Assembly: GCF_006439335.1 (NCBI RefSeq)
Contig: NZ_SAWY01000009.1
Coordinates: forward strand, 163,457 to 227,456
Reading direction: 5' to 3'
DNA: 64,000 nt
DNA from: Litorilituus lipolyticus
Lineage (GTDB): Bacteria; Pseudomonadota; Gammaproteobacteria; Enterobacterales; Alteromonadaceae
Under the pieces are notes generated by a model. That model was given only the letters and a program-made list of their open reading frames with translations, made no database searches and was not told the origin of the DNA. A program made the position numbers and the translations under genes. Every line of letters starts with the position of its first letter. Position 1 is the stretch's first letter. Positions 1 to 11,364 of this stretch are shown piece after piece.

Positions 1-645
1 TGCATATGATTTTATTTTATCTTTGAAAACGGCAAAAAATTGTTTGATGGTATCTCCATCAAAAGCACCACAGTCAAGGATATGTAGGTCATCTAGCCCA
101 GTACATAAATCTATTTCTGGAGGAAAATACTCTTCACAGTAATCGGGTTTAATATAATCTTCTACAGCAAAAGATTGCCTGAAATTGGCAATATTAGTTA
201 ATAGTGCTTTACTTCTTTCATCATTAAAAAAACTTAAAACGGTTTCAAAACCTTGCTGGTTAACAAAGTTTTCATCATGAGGGTTTCTCCAGAGTAAACC
301 ATCATGACTAATGATAGATAAAGTCTCAGGGAATTCACTCATGGTTTGATAAGGTGAAACTAAATGTGTATAGCCCATTTGGCTAAGTTGTTCAAACAAA
401 GCCTCATCTACACCCGATTTTACAGGGGGAAGTAATACTGCAATATAGACTGTTGCATGTGCTTTATCTTCGGCTTTAATTTCATCAGGTCGATACATGT
501 ATTTGCCTTTGACCCTATCGCGTGGAGCATAAGCATCAATGAACTCATAATGAGTATTTTGCTGATCAAATAATTGCGCAAGGGCTAAACCTAGGTACGA
601 GGCACCGTAAATGAATGTTTTGTTATTAGGTATTGGAGTATTCAT
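1..645 (-). CDS. FkbM-like methyltransferase, C-terminal part missing
   Basis: The reading frame is open from an ATG at 645 to the left window edge (215 codons), so the gene is cut by the window. The N-terminal part starts NKTFIYGASYLGLALAQLF, which resembles a nucleotide-binding glycine-rich fold. Near the edge is LDCGAFDGDTIKQFF, typical of the SAM-binding motif I of FkbM-family methyltransferases. An in-frame ATG at 651 is an alternative start; AGGA lies 10 nt before the 645 ATG and 4 nt before the 651 ATG, so 645 is preferred. It lies 18 bp after the aldo/keto reductase and is probably the fourth gene of the pse operon, where it could methylate a sugar. The substrate is unknown. Confidence 0.6.
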   Translation of the reverse strand, partial: MNTPIPNNKTFIYGASYLGLALAQLFDQQNTHYEFIDAYAPRDRVKGKYMYRPDEIKAEDKAHATVYIAVLLPPVKSGVDEALFEQLSQMGYTHLVSPYQTMSEFPETLSIISHDGLLWRNPHDENFVNQQGFETVLSFFNDERSKALLTNIANFRQSFAVEDYIKPDYCEEYFPPEIDLCTGLDDLHILDCGAFDGDTIKQFFAVFKDKIKSYA

Positions 646-663
646 TTGCATCGAGTCCTATCG

Positions 664-1535
664 TTAAGGCCAGTTAGTTGGCGATAAAATATTTTCATCT
701 GATAAAGCGAATTGCTCAGCATTATCAATAATAATGTCCTTCTCAATAGCATTAACCAATTGTTCAAGTTGTTCGCATGTATTGACCCCACATATTAGTT
801 TATCTATTTGCGAAGTGTTTTTAACAAAATTAAGGGTTAACTCTATTAATGACAAGTTATTTTGTTTAGCAAAGGTTTTTAGCTGATTTAACGGGATAAA
901 AGCAGGAGAGAAAAAAGGATTTAATGTAGTTTGATCCGCAAAAAATAACCCTTGTAAAAAGACTGAACGGGCATGAATTTCAATATTTCGACTCTTCAAT
1001 TCATCTAAGGTGCCACTTTTAAGTAAGCGTTGATCAAAAATATTAAAAGGTAATTGAATTACATCGACATCGTAATGCGCTAAAAGCTGTTCAATTTGCT
1101 GTTGATGATAAACAGAAACACCAATGCGCTTGATATTACCTTGTGATTTTTGTTCTGTTAGTGCTTGATAAATTCGTTCGCCGTTAGTTTTAAATAAATC
1201 ATCGCATTGATGGACAAGCACACCTGCTAACTTGGCTGTTTTTAATTGCTCCATTGAGCGCTTTAGTGAAGTGAGTATTGTCTCTATATGGTGTTGTTCG
1301 ATGTTTGAATCATTAATCGCAATCGATTTAGTAATGATGTCAAATTGTGAGTTTAAAGGTTCATAACTGCCTAACACAGCTTCAGCGTTTCCATAACTTG
1401 ACGACGTATCGAGGGTTGTAATGCCTGCTTTATGTGCAAAAGATAAAGTGCGATACACTTCTTCAAGAGGTGTTTGACCTTGAGTATTGCTTACCCCGTA
1501 ATTTAAACCAAACTGAACAGTGCCTAATGCTAGTT

Positions 1536-1539
<4 letters not shown>
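664..1539 (-). CDS. Aldo/keto reductase in the pseudaminic acid gene cluster
   Basis: A 291-residue protein of the aldo/keto reductase superfamily (TIM barrel, NADPH-dependent). It starts LALGTVQFGLNYGV and carries a plausible catalytic tetrad: Asp44 and Tyr49 in TLDTSSSYG, Lys71 in IITKS and His110 in GVLVHQ. Its ATG overlaps the pseC stop by four bases (ATGA), so the two are very likely translated together. Reductases of this kind sit in several nonulosonic-acid clusters. A role in modifying the sugar or its precursor is inferred from position only; the substrate cannot be read from the sequence. Confidence 0.8.
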
Positions 1540-4025
<2,486 letters not shown>

Positions 4026-4337
4026 TTATAATAGGTTAGCTATTTTATTGTACAACTCTGTTGCTTGGCTTTGAGATAAATTACCGGTAGATTTTGCCCG
4101 GCCAATGGTAGATGTCACTCTAATGACATCATCGGCAATTTCATTGATTTGCTGAGAAGCTTCGAGCTGATTTTCTTGTTGTAGTTTTTCGCGCGCTAAA
4201 CTTGATATGTTAACTACATCACTCGCGTTTTGACCAAAAGTAGACTGTAAATACGGTGCTTTAGTAGAAGTATCGGCTGTTGAGGTATTAGCCCGATTAA
4301 TTTCTATTCCCGCTGTTAATGGTGATAATGCTGGCAT
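4026..4337 (-). CDS. Small FlgM-like protein next to flrA
   Basis: A 103-residue protein with a polar, probably unstructured N-terminal half and a helical C-terminal half. It contains VVNISSLAREKL, similar to the V-x-(L/I)-S-x-x-A segment seen in FlgM and some small motility proteins, and ends with the amphipathic LSQSQATELYNKIANLL. The layout resembles anti-sigma-28 FlgM, but the usual FlgM C-terminal signature is not clearly there, so no symbol is given. It faces away from flrA across a 295-bp gap. FlgM would normally be with flgA/flgN, so this could be a different flagellar accessory protein. Confidence 0.6.
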   Translation of the reverse strand: MPALSPLTAGIEINRANTSTADTSTKAPYLQSTFGQNASDVVNISSLAREKLQQENQLEASQQINEIADDVIRVTSTIGRAKSTGNLSQSQATELYNKIANLL

Positions 4338-4546
4338 GATTAATTCTACTTAAATAACAACATTCAAAAAGTTAAACTTGTGCTCACATTAAGTTATGTG
4401 CGTCAAATTAAGTATAGGTCGAAATTGTATGAAAAACGAGCACCTCTAGTTTGGTAAAAATTATTGAATAACTAGCTGATTAAATAGGAAGTTAATTAGT
4501 TTGGTGTCAAAAAAACGCCATTTAGCAAAAAAGTGTCAATAATTTG

Positions 4547-4574
4547 TTGATTATTATTATCTTCTGGCTAGAAT
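4547..4574 (+). promoter_or_regulatory. Candidate sigma-70 promoter of flrA
   Basis: TTGATT (4547-4552) and TAGAAT (4569-4574) are 16 bases apart, 58 bases upstream of the flrA ATG. A housekeeping promoter is expected for the class I master regulator, and no GG-N10-GC element was found upstream of flrA. Confidence 0.4.
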
Positions 4575-4632
4575 CACAATAAATGAACTGGTAAACCCCT
4601 TTTTAATAATAAGCATTTTAAAGAGCGATTTT

Positions 4633-6138
4633 ATGACCGATACTTCGATACTTCATGGCCACAAACAAATTTTAGTGGTTGATAATGATAATGCCAGAGC
4701 ACACCAAATAGCGACGGTATTTTCATTTGTAGGAGAGCACTATACTTTGTGCTCTCAGGAAGAAGTATCAAATTACCTCAAACAAAGTGACCATATTTTA
4801 TCTGTTGTACTTTGTGGTGATTTATCTTCATTAACTGAAAAGCTTGTAAAAGATAACCCTGCCATTCCTTTTTTACTTCATGAGGTTGTTGATGCTAATG
4901 CCTTAAATCACTATGTGAATGTGATTGGCTCTTTATCAACACCACTAAATTATGCGCAATTGACGCAAATGATCCATCATTGTCATCAATATCATAATAA
5001 ATTGCCACGCCAAGGCGCTAAATTAGCTAGTAGCGCTTTGTTTCGCTCATTAGTCGGCATAAGTGAACCCATGACACAAGTGAGATTTCTCATTGAGCAG
5101 GTGGCGAAAACCCCAGCGAGTGTTTTAGTGCTTGGAGAATCTGGTACTGGTAAAGAAGTGGTGGCTCGAAATATTCATAATCTTTCAGAGCGCTCTGATA
5201 ACGCATTTGTGCCAGTAAATTGTGGTGCTATTCCAGCTGAACTTTTAGAGAGTGAATTATTTGGTCATGAGAAGGGCGCTTTTACTGGTGCTATCTCTAC
5301 TAGAAAAGGGCGTTTTGAATTAGCAGAAGGTGGTACATTATTTCTAGATGAAATTGGTGATATGCCGCAACCCATGCAAGTAAAACTTTTAAGGGTGTTG
5401 CAAGAAAGAACTTTTGAACGTGTTGGTGGTAGTAAAAGTATCAAAGCAGATGTTCGTATTATTGCAGCAACGCATCAACAGCTTGAAGATATGATAAAAA
5501 CAGGAGACTTTAGGGAAGATCTTTTCTATCGATTAAATGTTTTCCCTATTGAAACTCCTGCATTACGTGAGCGTAAAGAAGATATACCGTTGCTATTAAA
5601 AGAGCTGTTAACACGATTTGAGCATGAGCAAGGCAAAACAGTGCGCTTTACAGAGAAAGCGATTGAATCGTTAATGGAACATCCGTGGGCAGGAAATGTA
5701 AGAGAGCTATCTAACTTAATTGAACGTATGCTTATTATGTATGGTGAACAAATTGTTGATGTAGCTGAACTGCCCAATAAATATCAGCATATTGATGTTG
5801 AAGCATACGAACCAGAATATCCTGAAGAGTTGCAAGAGCAAGATGCAATAAATGAATTATTCTCGGGCTTTGATTACGATGAAGAAAGCTGTGAAGAAAA
5901 CGATGACAATGGTTCAAATCTTATTGGCATGGAAGAAACTTCATCTAATACAGGTTTGTTACCTGACGAAGGAATTAACCTTAAAGAGCACTTGGCAGAG
6001 CTTGAAGTGTCATTAATTAATCAGTCATTAGAAAAGCATGACTGGGTTGTAGCAAGAGCTGCTGAAACGCTGGGTATGCGTCGTACAACCTTGGTTGAGA
6101 AAATGCGTAAGTATGACTTGCAAAAACCTAGCGAATAA
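4633..6138 (+). CDS. flrA: Flagellar master regulator FlrA (FleQ family)
   Basis: A 501-residue sigma-54-dependent activator. The N-terminal domain (about 1-125) is a receiver-like FleQ domain. The AAA+ domain follows, with Walker A GESGTGKE (168-175), the sigma-54 contact loop GAFTGA (215-220) and Walker B GTLFLDEIGD. An acidic linker (about 390-445) leads to a Fis-type HTH, HDWVVARAAETLGMRRTTL. In Vibrio and Pseudomonas this protein switches on the early flagellar genes and answers to c-di-GMP and FlhG/FleN. Here it stands upstream of flrBC, which has a sigma-54 promoter. Length and domain order fit the family. Confidence 0.95.
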   Translation: MTDTSILHGHKQILVVDNDNARAHQIATVFSFVGEHYTLCSQEEVSNYLKQSDHILSVVLCGDLSSLTEKLVKDNPAIPFLLHEVVDANALNHYVNVIGSLSTPLNYAQLTQMIHHCHQYHNKLPRQGAKLASSALFRSLVGISEPMTQVRFLIEQVAKTPASVLVLGESGTGKEVVARNIHNLSERSDNAFVPVNCGAIPAELLESELFGHEKGAFTGAISTRKGRFELAEGGTLFLDEIGDMPQPMQVKLLRVLQERTFERVGGSKSIKADVRIIAATHQQLEDMIKTGDFREDLFYRLNVFPIETPALRERKEDIPLLLKELLTRFEHEQGKTVRFTEKAIESLMEHPWAGNVRELSNLIERMLIMYGEQIVDVAELPNKYQHIDVEAYEPEYPEELQEQDAINELFSGFDYDEESCEENDDNGSNLIGMEETSSNTGLLPDEGINLKEHLAELEVSLINQSLEKHDWVVARAAETLGMRRTTLVEKMRKYDLQKPSE

Positions 6139-6214
6139 CAAATAGACAATAATTTGACTAAGATAAATGTCATGATTATTGCTGTAACCTATTGAAATAA
6201 TGTTGCTTTAAAAA

Positions 6215-6230
6215 TGGCACATTAAATGCT
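6215..6230 (+). promoter_or_regulatory. Sigma-54 promoter of flrBC
   Basis: TGGCACATTAAATGCT has GG at 6216-6217 and GC at 6228-6229, the exact GG-N10-GC spacing, with the full TGGCAC -24 element. It lies 41 bases before the flrB ATG. FlrA-dependent sigma-54 transcription of flrBC is known in Vibrio. Confidence 0.75.
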
Positions 6231-6270
6231 TTATGGTACTTAATTACTATGTTTAATTGAGTACCATATT

Positions 6271-7476
6271 ATGGCATTAGCAGTACATTCAATCGAAGAA
6301 ACCTCTACAGGCAACCGTTTTAATATAGCCAATGCTTCTTTGGCTGATGCAGGGCAATCATTAGAGCAAGAGGCTTTTCCTGGTGAATTAGCAGCACTGC
6401 GCGCTCAATACTCAAAAAATTCCATAGAACAACCACTCACTCAAAGTGCCTTATCTAAGCGACAAAATGCTAAACAGCATAAACTAGCCGATCAACTCAT
6501 TGAAGTGATGCCTACAGGACTCGTTGTTCTAGACGGTAATGGTATTGTCACTAAGATCAATAAAGTGGCGAGATTACTTTTAGAAGAGCCTATATTAGGG
6601 CAAGCATGGTTTGATGTTATTACTCGTTCATTCAAACCAAGAGAAGATGATTGGCATGAAGTCTCTTTAAAAGATGGTCGACGAGTTAAGCTGGAAATTT
6701 CAAGTTTAGGGGATCAACCGGGTCAGTTGATCATGATCACTGACTTGACTGAAACTCGATTGTTGCAAGATAAGATTGGTCAAATGCAACGTTTGTCTTC
6801 CCTAGGAAAAATGGTATCAACGCTAGCGCATCAAATCAGAACGCCATTATCAGCGGCGATACTATATGGTGCAAATTTATCAAATCATCAATTGTCAGAA
6901 CATGCGCGGATAAAATTTCAAGATAAGCTAAATTCACGATTAAAAGATTTAGAGCAACAAGTTAATGATATGTTGCTGTTCTCTAAAAGTGGTACAGAGC
7001 AAGTTGTCGCGCCAATAACCGTTAATGCACTACTAAATGATGCGGTTCAAGGTGTAGAAGCCTTGGTGAACAAAGCTGGCGCAGAAGTGAAAGTACAGTT
7101 ACCCGAAGAAAGTGGTCAAATCCTCGGTAACAAAAATGCCTTAACAGGCGCTATTCAAAATTTAATTCATAATGCATTACAGCTTATTGAAGAAAAGGCA
7201 CAAATTGCGATTCAGGTTTACTACCGTGACTCTGATGTTTATATCAGTGTCAAAGATAATGGCCCAGGTGTGCCTAGCAATATTAAAGATAAAATATTCC
7301 AACCTTTTTTTACTTCTTCAAGCCAAGGAACTGGCTTAGGTTTAGCGGTTGTTAAATCCGTTATCAATGCACATCAAGGCGAAGTGAATCTGATTAGTCA
7401 AGCAGGAGAGGGAGCACATTTTATTCTCAAGTTACCCAAGTTAGAGACAGTAACAACGATGGGAGAGTTATCATGA
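6271..7476 (+). CDS. flrB: Flagellar sensor histidine kinase FlrB
   Basis: A 401-residue cytoplasmic histidine kinase with no membrane segment. It has a PAS domain (about 72-160, LIEVMPTGLVVLDGNGIVTKIN), a dimerisation/phosphoacceptor helix with His187 in STLAHQIRTPLSAA, and an ATP-binding domain with LIHNALQLI, DNGPGVP and GTGLGLAVVKS. It phosphorylates FlrC in the polar flagellar cascade (FleS in Pseudomonas). The last four bases overlap the flrC start (ATGA), so kinase and regulator are translated together. Confidence 0.93.
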   Translation: MALAVHSIEETSTGNRFNIANASLADAGQSLEQEAFPGELAALRAQYSKNSIEQPLTQSALSKRQNAKQHKLADQLIEVMPTGLVVLDGNGIVTKINKVARLLLEEPILGQAWFDVITRSFKPREDDWHEVSLKDGRRVKLEISSLGDQPGQLIMITDLTETRLLQDKIGQMQRLSSLGKMVSTLAHQIRTPLSAAILYGANLSNHQLSEHARIKFQDKLNSRLKDLEQQVNDMLLFSKSGTEQVVAPITVNALLNDAVQGVEALVNKAGAEVKVQLPEESGQILGNKNALTGAIQNLIHNALQLIEEKAQIAIQVYYRDSDVYISVKDNGPGVPSNIKDKIFQPFFTSSSQGTGLGLAVVKSVINAHQGEVNLISQAGEGAHFILKLPKLETVTTMGELS

Positions 7477-8813
7477 ATGATCGCAAAATATTAGTGGTAG
7501 AAGATGATGAAGGCTTAAGAGAAGCTCTCGTCGATACCTTGTCTTTAGCTGGATATCAATGTGCAGAAGCGAATTCAGGTGAAGAGGCCTTATTGCAATT
7601 AAAAAATCAGTTAATTGACTTAGTTGTTAGTGATGTGCAAATGGGCGGCATGTCGGGGTTATCATTATTAAAAAGTATTAAAGCCCAACAGGCTAATTTA
7701 CCTGTACTGTTAATGACAGCCTATGGAACCATTGATGATGCTGTTCAGGCGATGCAAGATGGAGCCTGTAACTACATTGCAAAACCTTTCGCTCCTGAAG
7801 TGTTATTAAATATGGTGAGTCAGTATTTACCTGTACAAGCTATTAATGCTAACTCACCTGTGGTAGCTGATAAAAATAGTTTAGAGTTATTAGGATTAGC
7901 TAAAAAAGTCGCGACTACTGAAGCCTCGGTAATGATTTTGGGGCCTAGTGGCTCAGGTAAAGAAGTATTAGCACAGTTTGTTCATAATAACTCTGCACGA
8001 GCTGAGCAACCTTTTGTCGCGATAAATTGTGCAGCAATTCCTGAAAATATGCTTGAAGCAACCTTATTTGGTTATGAAAAAGGTGCATTTACAGGGGCTA
8101 TTCAAGCGTGTCCAGGTAAGTTTGAGCAAGCTCAGGGAGGGACTATCTTGCTTGATGAAATTACTGAAATGGACTTGGGCTTACAAGCCAAAATACTCAG
8201 AGTCTTGCAAGAAAGAGAAGTAGAACGGTTAGGCGGCAGAAAAACGATTAGTCTTGATGTCAGAGTTATTGCAACGAGTAACCGAAACTTAAAGGATGCA
8301 GTTGCCGAAGGTGTGTTTAGAGAAGATCTATACTACCGCTTAAATGTATTTCCGTTAACTTGGTTACCACTTGCTGAGCGGGTAGATGATATTATTGTAC
8401 TTGCAGAGCACCTAGTGCAACGCCATTGTCAAAAAAGTGGCGAAGCTATTCCTGAATTTACTGGAGCAGCGCGTAGCAAGCTAAATGCGTATCATTGGCC
8501 GGGTAATGTTCGGGAGTTAGATAATGTTGTTCAGCGAGCATTAATTTTACATGACAACAACGAGATTGATGCCAAAGACTTACTCATTGAAAACTTTGAA
8601 ACAACGATTGTCCAAGATAAACAAAGCAATGAGAGTAGCGAGGACAAACTAGGTAGCGAACTTAAACTACAAGAAAATCAAATTATTCTCGATACTTTAC
8701 TGGCATGTCATGGCAGTAGAAAAGAAGTTGCTGAGCGTTTAGGCATTAGTCCGCGAACTTTACGATATAAAATTGCTCGTATGAGAGAAGATGGCATTGA
8801 AATACCTGCTTAA
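7473..8813 (+). CDS. flrC: Flagellar response regulator FlrC
   Basis: A 446-residue NtrC-type regulator (FleR in Pseudomonas). The receiver domain has acidic residues Asp11/Asp12, phosphoacceptor Asp54 in LVVSDVQM and a conserved KPF. The AAA+ domain has Walker A GPSGSGKE, GAFTGA and Walker B GTILLDEITE. The C-terminal Fis-like HTH is RKEVAERLGISPRTLRYKI. Phospho-FlrC activates sigma-54 transcription of basal body and hook genes; promoters of that type precede fliE, fliK and flhA in this window. A 13-bp inverted repeat follows the stop. Confidence 0.94.
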   Translation: MNDRKILVVEDDEGLREALVDTLSLAGYQCAEANSGEEALLQLKNQLIDLVVSDVQMGGMSGLSLLKSIKAQQANLPVLLMTAYGTIDDAVQAMQDGACNYIAKPFAPEVLLNMVSQYLPVQAINANSPVVADKNSLELLGLAKKVATTEASVMILGPSGSGKEVLAQFVHNNSARAEQPFVAINCAAIPENMLEATLFGYEKGAFTGAIQACPGKFEQAQGGTILLDEITEMDLGLQAKILRVLQEREVERLGGRKTISLDVRVIATSNRNLKDAVAEGVFREDLYYRLNVFPLTWLPLAERVDDIIVLAEHLVQRHCQKSGEAIPEFTGAARSKLNAYHWPGNVRELDNVVQRALILHDNNEIDAKDLLIENFETTIVQDKQSNESSEDKLGSELKLQENQIILDTLLACHGSRKEVAERLGISPRTLRYKIARMREDGIEIPA

Positions 8814-8840
8814 TTATTAACGTTTCCTACACGAATTAGG

Positions 8841-8874
8841 ACATACATAGAACTATTATATGTTCTATGTATGT
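8841..8874 (+). terminator. Hairpin after flrC, possible terminator
   Basis: ACATACATAGAAC and its exact reverse complement GTTCTATGTATGT flank an 8-base loop. The stem is AT-rich and is followed only by TTTAAGT, so it is a weak intrinsic terminator at best; a protein-binding palindrome is the alternative. Confidence 0.4.
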
Positions 8875-9150
8875 TTAAGTAATTGTTTAGGAATATGAAA
8901 AAATACAGCACTTGATAGCTAGCATTTATAGGGCGTATCTAACCTATATGAGTGAATAACTTACAAACCTCATGTAAATTCATACTCGCTGGTTTGCTCA
9001 TCTTGTCGTGATGACCTTACTTTTTGAACGATAAAACCACCTGATAAATACTTTTTCTTTCTTTTATTGATTTTATAACAAATTGTTAAATAAGTAATTT
9101 TCATTATTTATTGTTTTCGCCATTTTTGGTTAAAGCATGTCTCGCGTTTC

Positions 9151-9167
9151 TTGGCATTATGCTTGCA
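9151..9167 (+). promoter_or_regulatory. Sigma-54 promoter of the fliE operon
   Basis: TTGGCATTATGCTTGCA has GG at 9153-9154 and GC at 9165-9166 with the exact ten-base gap; both the TTGGCA and TTGCA elements are near consensus. It lies 54 bases before the fliE ATG and fits class III control by FlrC. Confidence 0.8.
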
Positions 9168-9220
9168 GCTCCCTCTCTTAATCGTATTAACGTGAAAAAA
9201 TTGACACAGCGAGGGTTATC

Positions 9221-9574
9221 ATGGATATCAAAGGCAACTCACTTTATGCACAAATGCAGACCATGTCTTTACAAGCAATGGGGCAAAGCACCACAGCAAT
9301 TAATGCTGACTCTGCATCAATAGATAGCGTTAATAAAGCTAACCCTTCAAGCAGTAATTTTGGCAATATGCTTACCGATGCACTAAAAACAGTAAACGAA
9401 CTTCAACAAGAAGCTGGCGATAAGAAAGCTGCTTTTGAAATGGGTGATCGAAATGTTTCCCTAGCAGAGGTAATGATTGCTTCTTCGAAATCTGGCATTG
9501 CTCTTGATGCTACTGTACAAGTAAGAAATAAATTTGTAGAAGCCTACAAAGAAATTATGAGTATGCCTGTTTAA
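9221..9574 (+). CDS. fliE: Flagellar hook-basal body protein FliE
   Basis: A 117-residue protein that links the MS ring to the rod and is among the first exported flagellar subunits. The conserved C-terminal half is visible: FGNMLTDALKTVNELQ, then MGDRNVSLAEVMIASSKSG and ATVQVRNKFVEAYKEIMSMPV. AGGG lies five bases before the ATG. It is the first gene of the fliEFGHIJ group and the first after the sigma-54 promoter. Confidence 0.95.
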   Translation: MDIKGNSLYAQMQTMSLQAMGQSTTAINADSASIDSVNKANPSSSNFGNMLTDALKTVNELQQEAGDKKAAFEMGDRNVSLAEVMIASSKSGIALDATVQVRNKFVEAYKEIMSMPV

Positions 9575-9627
9575 GAGTAGGCTTTCCCTTTTTGAATATG
9601 CTAAGACAAATTTAGCGGAGAAGTAAC

Positions 9628-11364
9628 GTGTCAGATACCAATGCAATGATAAGCTCAGATAGCAGTTCAGACTTGCTTGCCAATGAAGGTGATGGTTCTG
9701 TTGAAGAGCAAAAGTCAGGCTTTTCAGCAACCTTAGGAAATGTAGATGTTTTAAGACAAATAACCTTAGTTGTTGCTTTAAGTATTTGTTTGGCTATAGC
9801 GATTTTTGTCATTATTTTAGCCAATGAGCCTGAATATCGTGTTTTATCAAAACTGCCGACAGAGCAATTGATTAAAACTATGGATCATTTAGATGCCAGC
9901 AATGTTGAATACCGTCAAGAAAACAACACTATTTCAGTGCCTGCTGATGAGTACCAAAATATAAAGCTATTACTTGCTCGTGAAGGTTTATCCAATGAGC
10001 CAGTAGAAAGTGATGAAATTTTAATGAAAGACATGGGCTTTGGTGTTAGTCAGCGATTAGAAAGAGAGCGTTTAAAGTATGGCAGAGAACAACAACTAGC
10101 TAAAACAATTGAGCAATTGCAAAGTATTGCAAAAGCAAAAGTTTTATTAGCGATCCCACGTGACAATATTTTTGCAAGACGCGAGAAAAACCCATCCGCC
10201 ACAGTCGTGCTAACCATGCAGCGTGGCCGAATACTCTCAGAAGAGGAAGTTGATTCTGTTGTTGATATTGTTGCCTCTGCAGTACAAGGATTAAGTCCTA
10301 ACAGAGTAACTGTAACAGATCAAAATGGTCGCTTATTAAATTCAGGTTCACAAGATTCAATTTCATCTCGTTCACGCAAAGAATTTGAAATTGAGCAAAA
10401 AAGAGAGCAAGAGTATTTAGACAAAATTGATAGTATTTTGATCCCCGTTGTTGGTTTAGGTAACTATACGGCTCAAGTTGATGTGACCATGGACTTTACC
10501 AATGTTGAAGAAACACAGCGTCGTTATAATTCCGATTTACCCGCACTTCGTAGCGAAATGAAAGTGGAAAATAGTACAGTAGGTGGCGACATTGGTGGTA
10601 TTGCCGGGGCATTAACCAATCAGCCACCGTTAGAGTCAGCTATTCCTGAAAATGCCTTAGGCGGTCAGAAAAAAGCTATGCCAAGTCGCAAACATAGTGA
10701 ATCAACGAAAAACTATGAGCTAGATGAAGCAATAAGCCATACAAAGCAACAAGCGGGTATTGTTAGAAGAGTCAGCGTTTCAGTTGCCCTTGATTACATA
10801 AATGAAGCAAATCCTGCTCCTGAAGGAGATGCAGAAGGCGTTGCAGCTGCTCCAGTTATCGCACCACGTTCTGTTGCTGAAATTGCGAGTATACGTCGCT
10901 TATTACAAGGCAGTATTGGTTTTGATTTACAGCGCGGTGATATTTTAGAAGTGGTGACTATCCCATTTAATCGACCTGATGTTATTGGTCAAGTCGAATT
11001 ACCTATGTGGCAACAGCCATGGTTCTTAAAATACTTTAAATTGGCACTGGGTGCTTTAGTGATTATTGTTTTGATTGTTGCTGTTGTTCGTCCAATGTTG
11101 AAACGCTTAATTTATCCAGACCAAACACCTGCAGATTATGGTGATAAGTCACTAGATAGTCATATTGACTTAGGTGATGAGACTATGGATATGTTAACGT
11201 CTGATTTTGATGCTGGCGCTGTGGGCTTTGCACCAGATGGCAGTTTACAATTACCAGATCTTCATCGAGATGAAGATGTATTAAAAGCGGTTCGAGCACT
11301 AGTGGCAAACGAACCAGAATTATCATCGCAAGTAGTGAAAAGTTGGTTGAACGAAGATGAGTGA
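9628..11364 (+). CDS. fliF: Flagellar MS-ring protein FliF
   Basis: A 578-residue MS-ring protein, the platform on which the basal body and export gate assemble. Two membrane segments frame the periplasmic part: ITLVVALSICLAIAIFVIILA near residue 45 and LALGALVIIVLIVAVV near 475. The ring-building modules contain LLAREGLSNEP and KAKVLLAIPR. The C-terminal tail, which binds FliG, ends ALVANEPELSSQVVKSWLNEDE. The start is GTG at 9628, with GGAG seven bases upstream. It overlaps fliG by eight bases. Confidence 0.95.
   Translation: MSDTNAMISSDSSSDLLANEGDGSVEEQKSGFSATLGNVDVLRQITLVVALSICLAIAIFVIILANEPEYRVLSKLPTEQLIKTMDHLDASNVEYRQENNTISVPADEYQNIKLLLAREGLSNEPVESDEILMKDMGFGVSQRLERERLKYGREQQLAKTIEQLQSIAKAKVLLAIPRDNIFARREKNPSATVVLTMQRGRILSEEEVDSVVDIVASAVQGLSPNRVTVTDQNGRLLNSGSQDSISSRSRKEFEIEQKREQEYLDKIDSILIPVVGLGNYTAQVDVTMDFTNVEETQRRYNSDLPALRSEMKVENSTVGGDIGGIAGALTNQPPLESAIPENALGGQKKAMPSRKHSESTKNYELDEAISHTKQQAGIVRRVSVSVALDYINEANPAPEGDAEGVAAAPVIAPRSVAEIASIRRLLQGSIGFDLQRGDILEVVTIPFNRPDVIGQVELPMWQQPWFLKYFKLALGALVIIVLIVAVVRPMLKRLIYPDQTPADYGDKSLDSHIDLGDETMDMLTSDFDAGAVGFAPDGSLQLPDLHRDEDVLKAVRALVANEPELSSQVVKSWLNEDE

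Larger units (their letters stand above)
8814..9220. other. Intergenic region flrC-fliE
   Basis: 407 bases without a supported gene. It holds the 13-bp inverted repeat at 8841-8874 and the sigma-54 promoter at 9151-9167. An open frame running through 9111-9323 overlaps fliE in another phase and has no family features. FlrC enhancer sites may lie here or inside fliE but cannot be recognised by eye. Confidence 0.6.

Noticed and set aside
9111..9323. 70-codon frame overlapping the start of fliE
   Set aside because: It lies in another phase over the sigma-54 promoter and the fliE start, with no ribosome site or family features.
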